Assembly: GCF_014256275.1 (NCBI RefSeq)
Contig: NZ_JACCFE010000002.1
Location: forward strand, 3,576,001 to 3,640,000
Reading direction: 5' to 3'
DNA length: 64,000 bases
Source of the DNA: Rhodococcus sp. 4CII
GTDB lineage: Bacteria > Actinomycetota > Actinomycetes > Mycobacteriales > Mycobacteriaceae
Shown here: piece after piece, positions 32,330-39,971 of the stretch
How the letters are laid out: each line of letters begins with the position of its first letter
Numbering within the stretch: position 1 is the first letter of the stretch
The notes under the pieces: model-generated
The model's database searches: none
What the model saw: only the letters and a program-made list of their open reading frames with translations
Told to the model about the DNA's origin: nothing
Program-made: the position numbers and the translations under genes

Positions 32330-34016
32330 TCTCGCGCGGTTGCCGGGCATCGCGACGGCCCGGTCGTACCGGCGGGAGTGGCTGCGACCCGACATCACCG
32401 CCGGACTCGTCCTCACCGCCCTGCTCATCCCCGCCGGGATGGGCTACGCGGAAGCAGCGGGGTTGCCCGCCTACGCCGGCCTCTACGCCACCATCGTGCC
32501 GCTGCTCGCCTACGCCGTCGTGGGTCCGTCGAAAATCCTCGTCCTCGGACCGGATTCGTCGCTGGCTCCGCTGATCGCCGCGGCCGTGCTGCCGCTGGCC
32601 GTCGTCGATGATCCGGAGAGCGCACTCGCCCTCGCCGGCATCCTGGCCGTCCTGATGGGCGCGATCCTCGTGATCGGCGGATTCCTGCATCTCGGGTTCG
32701 TCACCGAACTGCTGTCGAAGCCCATCCGCCTGGGGTACCTCAACGCGATCGCCCTGATCGTGGTGGTGGGCCAACTCCCGAAACTGCTCGGCTTCTCCGT
32801 CGACGCGTCCGGGCTGATCGGGGAGATCCGCGGCATCGTGCGGTCCGTGTTCGCCGGTGACATCGACGGCCTCGCCGCGGCCGTCGGTCTCGGATCCCTC
32901 GCCGTCATCGTGGCGTTCCGCCTGTGGCTGCCGAAGATCCCCGGCGTCCTCGTCGCCGTCGTCGGAGCCATCATCCTGTCCGCGGCGGCCGGTCTCGACG
33001 ACGACATCGGCATGGTCGGCGCGCTACCCAAGGGTTTGCCGTTGCCGTCGTTCGGCGGTGTCGACTGGAACAACGTGGCCCAGCTGATCGGTCCCGCCGC
33101 CGGCATCGCCCTGATCGCGTTCGCCGACACGGGTGTTCTCTCCCGCACGTTCGCGGCCCGGCACGGGGAGAACGTGAACGGCAGCACCGAGATGAAGGCC
33201 ATCGGCGTCGCCAACATCGCGGGCGGACTGTTCGGCGGCTTCCCGATCTCGGCGAGTGGCTCGCGGACCCCGGTCGCCGAACAGGCCGGCGCCCGCACCC
33301 AACTGGCGGGTGTCGTCGGAGCACTCGCCGTGCTGGTCTTCGTTCTCGTCGCCCCCGGCGTCACCGCCTACCTGCCCGACGCGACATTGGGCGCCGTCGT
33401 GATCGTCGCGGCCACCGCTCTGGTCGACGTCGACGGGATGGTCCGGATGTGGCGGATGAGCTCCGTCGAATTCGGTCTCGCCGCAGCCGCGTTCCTGGGC
33501 GTCGCCCTGGTGGGGGTGCTGCAGGGCATCCTCGTCGCGATCGGGCTGTCCTTCGTCGCGGTCGTCGCGCACGCCTGGCAGCCGTACCGCACCGAACTCG
33601 TCCGGACGACGGATCGCCCCGGCTTCCACGACATCGAACGTCACCCGGACGGGCACCGCATCCCGGGACTGGTGCTGGTGCGCTTCGACGCTCCCCTCTT
33701 CTTCGCAAATGGCGAGATCTTCGACGAATACGTGCGCTCGGTGGTGGCGTCCGCGCCCGACCCGGTCGAGTGGGTGATCGTCGCCGCCGAACCGATCACC
33801 GGACTCGACACCACCGCCGTCGACGAACTCGTCGACCTCGACATCTATCTCGAAAGCAACGGCATCCGGTTGGCGTTCGCGGAGATGAAGGGTCCGATCA
33901 AGGACCAGCTCATCAGGTTCGGGGTGGGCGACAGGTTCGACTCGACGCACTTCTACCCGACCATCGACGCCGCCGTGGACGCATTCCACAGCCGGGCCGA
34001 CCATCATGGCGACTGA
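32313..34016 (+). CDS. SulP family anion transporter with STAS domain
   Basis: A 567-residue SulP/SLC26 transporter. The signature LLIPAGMGYAEAAGLPAYAGLYATI (split here only by position, about residues 38-62) opens the membrane domain, followed by GPSKILVLGPDSSLAPLIAA. About 12-14 helices reach residue 415, and a C-terminal STAS domain follows, with LVRFDAPLFFANGEIFDEYV and ITGLDTTAVDELVDL. ATG at 32313 lies 17 bases inside the ATPase gene, so translation is coupled. Sulfate is the default substrate, but bicarbonate or other anions are possible. The pairing with a cation ATPase suggests charge- or pH-linked transport; this is inference. Confidence 0.9.
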   Translation: MPWTGSLARLPGIATARSYRREWLRPDITAGLVLTALLIPAGMGYAEAAGLPAYAGLYATIVPLLAYAVVGPSKILVLGPDSSLAPLIAAAVLPLAVVDDPESALALAGILAVLMGAILVIGGFLHLGFVTELLSKPIRLGYLNAIALIVVVGQLPKLLGFSVDASGLIGEIRGIVRSVFAGDIDGLAAAVGLGSLAVIVAFRLWLPKIPGVLVAVVGAIILSAAAGLDDDIGMVGALPKGLPLPSFGGVDWNNVAQLIGPAAGIALIAFADTGVLSRTFAARHGENVNGSTEMKAIGVANIAGGLFGGFPISASGSRTPVAEQAGARTQLAGVVGALAVLVFVLVAPGVTAYLPDATLGAVVIVAATALVDVDGMVRMWRMSSVEFGLAAAAFLGVALVGVLQGILVAIGLSFVAVVAHAWQPYRTELVRTTDRPGFHDIERHPDGHRIPGLVLVRFDAPLFFANGEIFDEYVRSVVASAPDPVEWVIVAAEPITGLDTTAVDELVDLDIYLESNGIRLAFAEMKGPIKDQLIRFGVGDRFDSTHFYPTIDAAVDAFHSRADHHGD

Positions 34017-34024
34017 ACCGCCGC

Positions 34025-35008
34025 TCAGACCGCCCGAACCGCGTGGCCCCGAAACGTCCTGCGATACGCCGACGGGGGAACGCCCAGCACCGCGCCCATG
34101 TGCTGCCGCAGGGACGTGCCGGTTCCGAACCCGACCTCACGCGCGACGGCGTCGACGGACAGGTCCGTCGTCTCGAGCAGTTGCCGGGCGCGGTCGACGC
34201 GACGGGTGATCAGCCAGCGGTTGGGGGTGGTGCCCACCTCCTCACCGAAGCGCCGGGTGAACGTCCGCACGCTCATGTTCGCGTGCCCGGCCAGCCGGTT
34301 CAGCGACAGCGGTTCACCCAGGCGCTGCAACGCCCACTCCCGGGTCGCCGCGGTCGACTCCGACGTGGTCTCGGGGATCGGCCGCTCGATGTACTGGGCC
34401 TGCCCACCGTCGCGCCACGGCGGGACGACGCACCGGCGCGCGACCCGGTTTGCGACGTCCGACCCGTGGTCGCGGCGCACGATGTGCAGGCAGAGGTCGA
34501 GACCGGCGGCGACTCCGGCCGACGTGAGGATGTCCCCTTCGTCGACGAACAGCACGTCGGGGTCGACCCGCACCTGCGGATACGTGCGCTGGAAGTGCTC
34601 GGTGTTGCGCCAGTGGGTGGTGGCGCGCAGCCCGTCGAGGAGCCCCGCCGCGGCGAGGACGTAGGAGCCGGTGCAGATGGAGACGTACCGGGCGCCCGGC
34701 CGGACGAGTGCGAGCGCGGCCTCCAGGTTCGGGGGCAGACGGCCCTCGTCGTAGGCCGGGCCCAGTTCGTACGTCGCGGGGATCACCACGGTGTCGGCGG
34801 TGGCCAGGAGTTCGGGCCCGTGGTCGACGGCCACCGAGAAGTCGGCGTCGGTACGCACCGGCCCGCCGTCCGCGGTGCACGTCAGCACGTCGTAGAGCAG
34901 GTGTCCGTCGACGTCGTGGGCGCGGCCGAACACGCGCGACGGGATGCCGAGCTCGAACGGGATCACCCCGTCCAGCGCGAGCACGACCACCCGATGACGT
35001 TCCACCAT
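34025..35008 (-). CDS. GlxA family transcriptional regulator (DJ-1/PfpI plus AraC HTH)
   Basis: A 327-residue regulator with an N-terminal DJ-1/PfpI-like domain (about 5-180), the nucleophile-elbow cysteine C112 in VSICTGSYVLAAAGLL, and a C-terminal AraC helix-turn-helix (about 222-320) with LSLNRLAGHANMSVRTFTRRF and VDAVAREVGFGTGTSLRQH. ATG at 35008. It is divergent from an MFS transporter gene (GTG 35080) with 71 bases between, so it very probably regulates it. It converges on the SulP gene with 8 bases between the stops. Ligand unknown; this family often responds to small amines or carboxylates. Confidence 0.9.
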   Translation of the reverse strand: MVERHRVVVLALDGVIPFELGIPSRVFGRAHDVDGHLLYDVLTCTADGGPVRTDADFSVAVDHGPELLATADTVVIPATYELGPAYDEGRLPPNLEAALALVRPGARYVSICTGSYVLAAAGLLDGLRATTHWRNTEHFQRTYPQVRVDPDVLFVDEGDILTSAGVAAGLDLCLHIVRRDHGSDVANRVARRCVVPPWRDGGQAQYIERPIPETTSESTAATREWALQRLGEPLSLNRLAGHANMSVRTFTRRFGEEVGTTPNRWLITRRVDRARQLLETTDLSVDAVAREVGFGTGTSLRQHMGAVLGVPPSAYRRTFRGHAVRAV

Positions 35009-35079
35009 GGCCAGATTCTTTCAGGTATTGTCATTCCGGCAACTGTTCCGACGGGACGCCGTCCCGCAGACTTACCGAC

Positions 35080-36381
35080 GTGACGTCCGAGATCGCGCCT
35101 CCCGCACCCTCCGCCCAGGCGGCCCCACCCCGTCTGCACTACGCGTGGCTCGTCGCGGCCGTCGCGTTCCTCGCCCTCGTCGGAGCCGCCAGCTTCCGGG
35201 CGGCGCCGTCGATCCTGATCGACCCCCTGCACGAGGACTTCGGCTGGTCGCGGGCAAGCATTTCGTCGGCCGTGTCGATCAACCTGGTGCTGTACGGCTT
35301 GACCTCGCCGTTCGCCGCGGCACTGATGGAACGCTTCGGCATGCGGCGGGTGGTCACAGCGGCGCTGATCCTCGTGTCGGCCGGCAGCGGACTGACGGTC
35401 TTCATGACGGCCACCTGGCAACTGGTGCTGCTGTGGGGCGTGCTCGTCGGGCTCGGCACCGGTTCGATGGCGCTCGCCTTCGTGGCCACCGTCGTCGACC
35501 GCTGGTTCGTCGCGCGCCGCGGCCTCGTCACCGGCATCCTCACCGCGGGCAGCGCCGCCGGGCAGTTGGTGTTCCTGCCGATCCTCGCGATGGTCGCCGA
35601 GCACTACGACTGGCAGACGGTGGCACTGACCGTGTCGTTCGCGGCCCTCGCCGTCGTGCCGTTGGTCCTATTGTTCCTACGCAACCGTCCGTCGGACGTC
35701 GGGACGGTCCCGTACGGCGCCGGCCCCGACTACATGGTGGAACCACCCGCACCGACCGGCCGTGGCGGCGCCGCAGGCCGGGCCGTCGCGGTACTGCTCT
35801 CGGCGGCACGGACCCGGGTGTTCTGGTTGCTGGCCGGCACGTTCGCGATCTGCGGGGCCAGCACCAACGGGCTCGTCGGCACCCACTTCGTTCCCGCCGC
35901 ACACGACCACGGCATGCCGGTGACGGCGGCGGCGAGCCTGCTCGCGGTGATCGGCATCTTCGACGTCGTCGGCACCGTCGCGTCCGGGTGGTTCACCGAC
36001 CGGTTCGATTCACGCAAACTCCTCGGCATCTACTACCTGCTGCGCGGGATCTCCCTGATGCTGCTGCCGATCCTGTTCGCGGACACCGTGCATCCGCCGA
36101 TGATCGCGTTCATCATCTTCTACGGACTCGACTGGGTGGCCACCGTTCCCCCGACGGTCGCGCTGTGCCGCAAGCACTTCGGCGACGAGGCCCCCATCGT
36201 GTTCGGCTGGGTGCTGGCGTCGCATCAGATCGGGGCCGGCCTGGTGGCATTCCTCGCCGGACTCGTCCGCGACCAGTTCGGCGGCTACGACGCCGCGTTC
36301 TATGTCGCGGGCGGGCTGTGCGCGATCGCCGCCGTGATGTCGCTGGCCATCGTCGCGAACCGCGCCCCCGTGGCCACGTGA
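35080..36381 (+). CDS. MFS transporter (monocarboxylate/OFA-like)
   Basis: A 433-residue major facilitator protein with 12 predicted helices and a central loop around 200-225. The first helix block HYAWLVAAVAFLALVGAASFRA followed by PLHEDFGWSRASISSAVSINL is typical of the monocarboxylate/oxalate:formate antiporter-like group, in which the FGWSR motif is common. GTG at 35080 is chosen because the N-terminus then begins just before helix 1; upstream sequence is the divergent promoter region and the GlxA gene. Regulation by the divergent GlxA-type protein is likely. Substrate is probably a small carboxylate, by family only. A methionine-rich small ORF lies convergently 68 bases past its stop. 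Confidence 0.85.
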   Translation: MTSEIAPPAPSAQAAPPRLHYAWLVAAVAFLALVGAASFRAAPSILIDPLHEDFGWSRASISSAVSINLVLYGLTSPFAAALMERFGMRRVVTAALILVSAGSGLTVFMTATWQLVLLWGVLVGLGTGSMALAFVATVVDRWFVARRGLVTGILTAGSAAGQLVFLPILAMVAEHYDWQTVALTVSFAALAVVPLVLLFLRNRPSDVGTVPYGAGPDYMVEPPAPTGRGGAAGRAVAVLLSAARTRVFWLLAGTFAICGASTNGLVGTHFVPAAHDHGMPVTAAASLLAVIGIFDVVGTVASGWFTDRFDSRKLLGIYYLLRGISLMLLPILFADTVHPPMIAFIIFYGLDWVATVPPTVALCRKHFGDEAPIVFGWVLASHQIGAGLVAFLAGLVRDQFGGYDAAFYVAGGLCAIAAVMSLAIVANRAPVAT

Positions 36382-36449
36382 GCTTCGAGGCGGCACAGGC
36401 CTCCCCCGCGCCGGGATCTCCGGGCGCCCTCAGGTCGTCGGCGCCGAAC

Positions 36450-36548
36450 TCACATCATCGGCATCGGCATCCACATCGGCATGGACCAGCCCATGCTGTG
36501 CATCCACGCCATGAACATCTGCATCATGTCCATCATGTTCTGCGACAT
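36450..36548 (-). CDS. Methionine-rich 32-residue microprotein (candidate)
   Basis: A very short ORF, ATG at 36548 to TGA at 36450, too small for routine annotation. Of 32 residues, 15 are methionine and 3 tryptophan; it begins MSQNMMDMMQMFMAW and ends in a run of MPM and WMP repeats. A strong ribosome site, GAGGTGAG, lies six bases before the ATG, the length fits between the two flanking plus-strand genes, and codon use gives no stop for 33 codons. No family is known to me. The MxM spacing would suit soft-metal (Cu(I), Ag(I)) binding or methionine oxidation buffering; a hydrophobic membrane peptide is the alternative. It lies in the 332-base gap between the MFS and FadD15-like genes, and apart from a small hairpin at 36386-36402 I see nothing else there. 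Confidence 0.6.
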   Translation of the reverse strand: MSQNMMDMMQMFMAWMHSMGWSMPMWMPMPMM

Positions 36549-36713
36549 CGTTCTCACCTCGTGTTGCGACCCTGCCCGGTACCAGCAGAACCGAAATTCA
36601 CCCTGGCACCGCCCCCTCTACCGACCGTAGGCCTGTTCCGGGGACGGCGCTTCGCGCGTTTCGGCGTCGGCGAAACCGCTCCCGCGAGCCGCACCGGTTC
36701 CTAAGATCGATAC

Positions 36714-38567
36714 ATGGCAGCTCAGCGCGCGTCGGACGAGGTCATTGACCGTTCCAAGATCGAGAATCGGGCTCCGTCGGTAGCCGCATTGTTCGTGGAT
36801 CGGGTGGCGCACTCCCCCAATCGCGAAGCATTCCGGTACGTCGACGCGCAGGACCCGAACAAGTGGGTCAGCGTCACCTGGTCCGAGGCGGGGGACCGGG
36901 TGCGCAATCTCGCGGCCGGTCTCATCGTCCTCGGGGTGCAGCCCGAGCAACGCGTGGCGCTGGCCTCCGCCACCCGCTACGAATGGGTGCTCGCCGATCT
37001 GGCGGTGATGTGCGCGGGTGCCGCGACCACCACGGTGTACCCCACCACGACGGCAGCCGACGTCGCGTATATCGTCGCCAACTCCGGCAGCCGGGTCGTC
37101 TTCGCCGAGGACGAGAAGCAACTCGCCAAGCTCCGCGAGAACCGCGGCGAACTCGGCGACGTGGAGAAGGTCGTCCTCATCGACGGCGCCCCCGGAGACG
37201 GCGACGACTGGGTGATCACGTTCCAGCAGCTGCACGACCTCGGCGAAGAACTGCTTGCCGAGACACCCGACGCCGTGCACGACCGGATCGAGGCGATCGC
37301 CCCCGACGACCTCGCCACCCTGATCTACACGTCCGGCACCACCGGCAAGCCCAAGGGCGTGCGATTGTCGCACTCCGCGTGGACGTACGAGGCCGCCGCG
37401 ATCGACGCCATTGGCATCCTCGACGCCGACGACCTGCAATACCTGTGGCTTCCGCTGTCGCACGTGTTCGGGAAGGTCCTGCTCACGCTGCCGCTGCAGA
37501 TCGGTTTCGCGACGGCGGTCGACGGTCGCGTCGACAAGATCGTCGAGAACCTCGCGGTGGTCAAACCCACCTTCATGGGCGCTGCCCCCCGAATCTTCGA
37601 GAAGGCGTACGCCCGCATCCTGTCCACCGTGCGGGAGGAGGGCGGACCGAAGGAGAAGATCTTCGACTGGGCCATCGGGGTGGGGCTGCGGGTGTCGAAG
37701 GCCAAACAGGCCGGCAAGAGCCCGTCGCTGCTCGACTCGGTCCAGCACGCCGTCGCGGATCGGTTGGTGTACAGCACGATTCGCGAGCGTTTCGGGGGAC
37801 GCCTGAAGTTCTTCATCTCCGGTTCCGCGGCCCTCAATCGTGATGTCGCGCAATGGTTCGACGCCGTGGGAATCGTCGTCCTCGAGGGCTACGGATTGTC
37901 CGAGACCAGCGCCGCGTCCTTCGTCAACCGCCCGTCGGCATACCAGTTCGGCAGCGTCGGCTGGCCCATCCCCGGCACCGAGTCGCGGATCGCCGACGAC
38001 GGCGAAATCCTCATCAAGGGCCCGGGTGTCATGAGCGGGTACCACGAGAATCCCGACGCCACCTCCGAGGCACTCACCGACGACGGCTGGTTCCACACCG
38101 GCGACATCGGTGAGATCGACGACAAGGGCTACCTGCGGATCACCGACCGCAAAAAGGACATGTTCAAGACGTCCAATGGCAAATACGTCGCGCCGTCCGC
38201 ACTGGCCGCCACGTTCAAGGGCATCTGCCCGTACGTCGGCGAGATCATCGTCGACGGCGAAGGCAAGTCGTACTGCGTCGCTCTCATCTCCCTGGACGCC
38301 GAATCCATCGGCGAATGGGCGCAGCAACACGACCTGGGCGGCAAGTCGCTAGCCGAGATCGCGAACGCGCAGGAGACCCGCAACCTCATCGGCGGGTATG
38401 TCGAGGAACTCAACTCCGGCCTGAACCGGTGGGAGCAGATCAAGAAGTTCCGCATCCTCGAACGGGAACTCACCGTCGAGAACGGCGAGATCACCCCGAG
38501 CATGAAACTCAAGCGCAAGGTCGTGATGACCAACTTCTCCGCCGAACTCGAGAACCTCTACAACTGA
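36714..38567 (+). CDS. Long-chain acyl-CoA synthetase, FadD15-like
   Basis: A 617-residue long-chain fatty acyl-CoA ligase. ATP motif LIYTSGTTGKPKGVRLSH at about 203-220, VKPTFMGAAPRIFEKAYARI near 290, LEGYGLSETSAASFVN near 390, and the C-terminal DRKKDMFKTSNGKYVAPSAL near 480 (in place of the usual GGFN motif), which is characteristic of the large bacterial ACSL group including mycobacterial FadD15. ATG at 36714. It stands alone on its transcript or with the MerR gene 39 bases downstream. The expected role is activation of medium- or long-chain fatty acids for beta-oxidation or lipid synthesis. Confidence 0.9.
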   Translation: MAAQRASDEVIDRSKIENRAPSVAALFVDRVAHSPNREAFRYVDAQDPNKWVSVTWSEAGDRVRNLAAGLIVLGVQPEQRVALASATRYEWVLADLAVMCAGAATTTVYPTTTAADVAYIVANSGSRVVFAEDEKQLAKLRENRGELGDVEKVVLIDGAPGDGDDWVITFQQLHDLGEELLAETPDAVHDRIEAIAPDDLATLIYTSGTTGKPKGVRLSHSAWTYEAAAIDAIGILDADDLQYLWLPLSHVFGKVLLTLPLQIGFATAVDGRVDKIVENLAVVKPTFMGAAPRIFEKAYARILSTVREEGGPKEKIFDWAIGVGLRVSKAKQAGKSPSLLDSVQHAVADRLVYSTIRERFGGRLKFFISGSAALNRDVAQWFDAVGIVVLEGYGLSETSAASFVNRPSAYQFGSVGWPIPGTESRIADDGEILIKGPGVMSGYHENPDATSEALTDDGWFHTGDIGEIDDKGYLRITDRKKDMFKTSNGKYVAPSALAATFKGICPYVGEIIVDGEGKSYCVALISLDAESIGEWAQQHDLGGKSLAEIANAQETRNLIGGYVEELNSGLNRWEQIKKFRILERELTVENGEITPSMKLKRKVVMTNFSAELENLYN

Positions 38568-38606
38568 GTTGACCCTCACGCGACGTAAGGCTGCACGGTA
38601 GAAGAC

Positions 38607-39368
38607 GTGAGCGAGAAACACACGGTGGGCGTCGTCGCCACGCTGGTCGGAGTGAGTGTGCGCACCCTGCACCACTACGACGAAATCGGCCTGGTGGCAC
38701 CGTCCGACCGCACACCCGGTGGATACCGCAGCTATTCGGATGCCGACGTGGAACGTCTGCACCGCGTGCTGACGTACCGCGAACTGGGGTTTCCCCTCGG
38801 GGAGATCGCAGCCCTCCTCGACGATCCGGACGTTGATGCCCTCGCGCATCTTCGACGTCAGCACGCGTTGCTGAGCGAACGGATCGATCGCCTACACGAG
38901 ATGGCTGCCGCCGTGGAGAAGATGATGGAGGCGAGAACCATGGGCATTCAGCTCACCCCCGAAGAGCAGAACGAGATCTTCGGCGACAACTGGCCGGGCG
39001 AGGAGTACGCCGCCGAGGCCGAGGAGCGCTGGGGCGACACCGACGCGTGGAAGCAGTCGCAGCGGCGCACCGCGAAGATGAACAAGGAGGACTGGAAGCG
39101 AATCAAGGCCGAGGGAGACGCATTCGAGGCCTCACTCGCGCGGGCGATGGCCGACGGCGTCGAACCCGGATCCGAGCGGGCCAACGCTCTCGCCGAGGAA
39201 CACCGCGCCGGCATCGAACGGTTCTACGACTGCGATCACGCGATGCAGGTGAACCTCGCAGAGATGTACCTCGCCGACGACCGCTTCCGCCGGCACTACG
39301 ACGACGTCGCCCCCGGTCTGGCGCAGTACGTCCGGGACGTCGTCGTCGCGAACGCGGAGCGGCAGTAG
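38607..39368 (+). CDS. MerR family regulator with TipAS antibiotic-binding domain
   Basis: A 253-residue TipA-like regulator. The N-terminal MerR domain (1-75) has VGVSVRTLHHYDEIGLVAPS, followed by a coiled coil (about 80-110) and a TipAS domain (about 112-250) with LTPEEQNEIFGDNWPGEEYA and MYLADDRFRRHYDDVAPGLAQYV. GTG at 38607. An internal ATG at 38940, in frame and preceded by GGAGG with 8-base spacing, would give the TipAS domain alone, as in Streptomyces TipAL/TipAS. TipA proteins trap thiopeptide antibiotics and activate transcription. The cysteine that some TipAS proteins use for covalent trapping is present once in this domain (YDCDHAM). Target genes are not evident nearby. Confidence 0.9.
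   Translation: MSEKHTVGVVATLVGVSVRTLHHYDEIGLVAPSDRTPGGYRSYSDADVERLHRVLTYRELGFPLGEIAALLDDPDVDALAHLRRQHALLSERIDRLHEMAAAVEKMMEARTMGIQLTPEEQNEIFGDNWPGEEYAAEAEERWGDTDAWKQSQRRTAKMNKEDWKRIKAEGDAFEASLARAMADGVEPGSERANALAEEHRAGIERFYDCDHAMQVNLAEMYLADDRFRRHYDDVAPGLAQYVRDVVVANAERQ
38927..38942 (+). promoter_or_regulatory. Internal ribosome site and start for a TipAS-only product
   Basis: GGAGG at 38927-38931 lies 8 bases before an in-frame ATG at 38940, exactly at the boundary between the MerR/coiled-coil part and the TipAS domain (residue 112). This mirrors the known alternative start that makes free TipAS in Streptomyces. Presence of the site is seen; use of it is inferred. Confidence 0.5.
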
Positions 39369-39417
39369 CAGGACCGGGGTTCACGTTCGCTCCGATTCTC
39401 GGCACTATCCTGAACCC

Positions 39418-39807
39418 ATGTCCGATTCGCAGCGTCCCAGCCCCAGTCAGTACGTCGGGTATCTGTTCGGGCGCACCCTGCCGGATTCGATGCAGGACTG
39501 GGTCCGCAACGACCTCGTCGGCCCCGGCGCGTCCGTGCGGTACGTCCTCCGGTTCATGCTGCCGGTGGTCGCGGTGCTGGCGTTGTTCCTCCTCATCCCC
39601 GGTCCGATCTGGATTCCGCTGGCGATGATGGCTCTCCTTCTGCTCCCCCTGCTCTACTTTGCGGTCGCTCTGATGAACATCTACCGCCGGCACCGACTGC
39701 TCAGCCACGGCCTGGATCCGGACCTCGTCGGCGAGAAGGCGCAGCGCCGCGCCGACCGCACTCGCGAGGATTACGAGCGCCGCCACGGCCGCACCGAAGA
39801 GCAGTAG
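39418..39807 (+). CDS. DUF5313 family membrane protein
   Basis: A 129-residue protein of the actinobacterial DUF5313 family. The N-terminal PSQYVGYLFGRTLPDSMQDW and VRNDLVGPGASVRYVLRFML motifs precede two hydrophobic helices (about 48-64 and 66-88). The C-terminal tail is highly charged (RRHRLLSHGLDPDLVGEKAQ and DRTREDYERRHGR). ATG at 39418, 49 bases after the TipA-like gene. Function of the family is unknown; it is conserved in mycolic-acid actinobacteria, which supports the taxonomic placement. It may be transcribed alone or with the regulator upstream. Confidence 0.83.
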   Translation: MSDSQRPSPSQYVGYLFGRTLPDSMQDWVRNDLVGPGASVRYVLRFMLPVVAVLALFLLIPGPIWIPLAMMALLLLPLLYFAVALMNIYRRHRLLSHGLDPDLVGEKAQRRADRTREDYERRHGRTEEQ

Positions 39808-39971
39808 TCGCAGCGTGACGCATCGCACGACCCACCCGGAGTGATGAATTACACGTGAGCGATCGATAAGTAATGCGTTAAAGTGGCGGCGTCCGGTGGG
39901 TAACCCCACGAACCGCGCACCCACAGGTTCAGCGCAGGTTCCGACAGCCTCGACGGGAAGAGCAGTCATAG

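Noticed and set aside
36440..36600. Histidine-rich plus-strand reading over the Met-rich ORF
   Set aside because: CAT repeats on the plus strand are the complement of the ATG codons of the minus-strand ORF; the plus reading has no start or ribosome site of its own.
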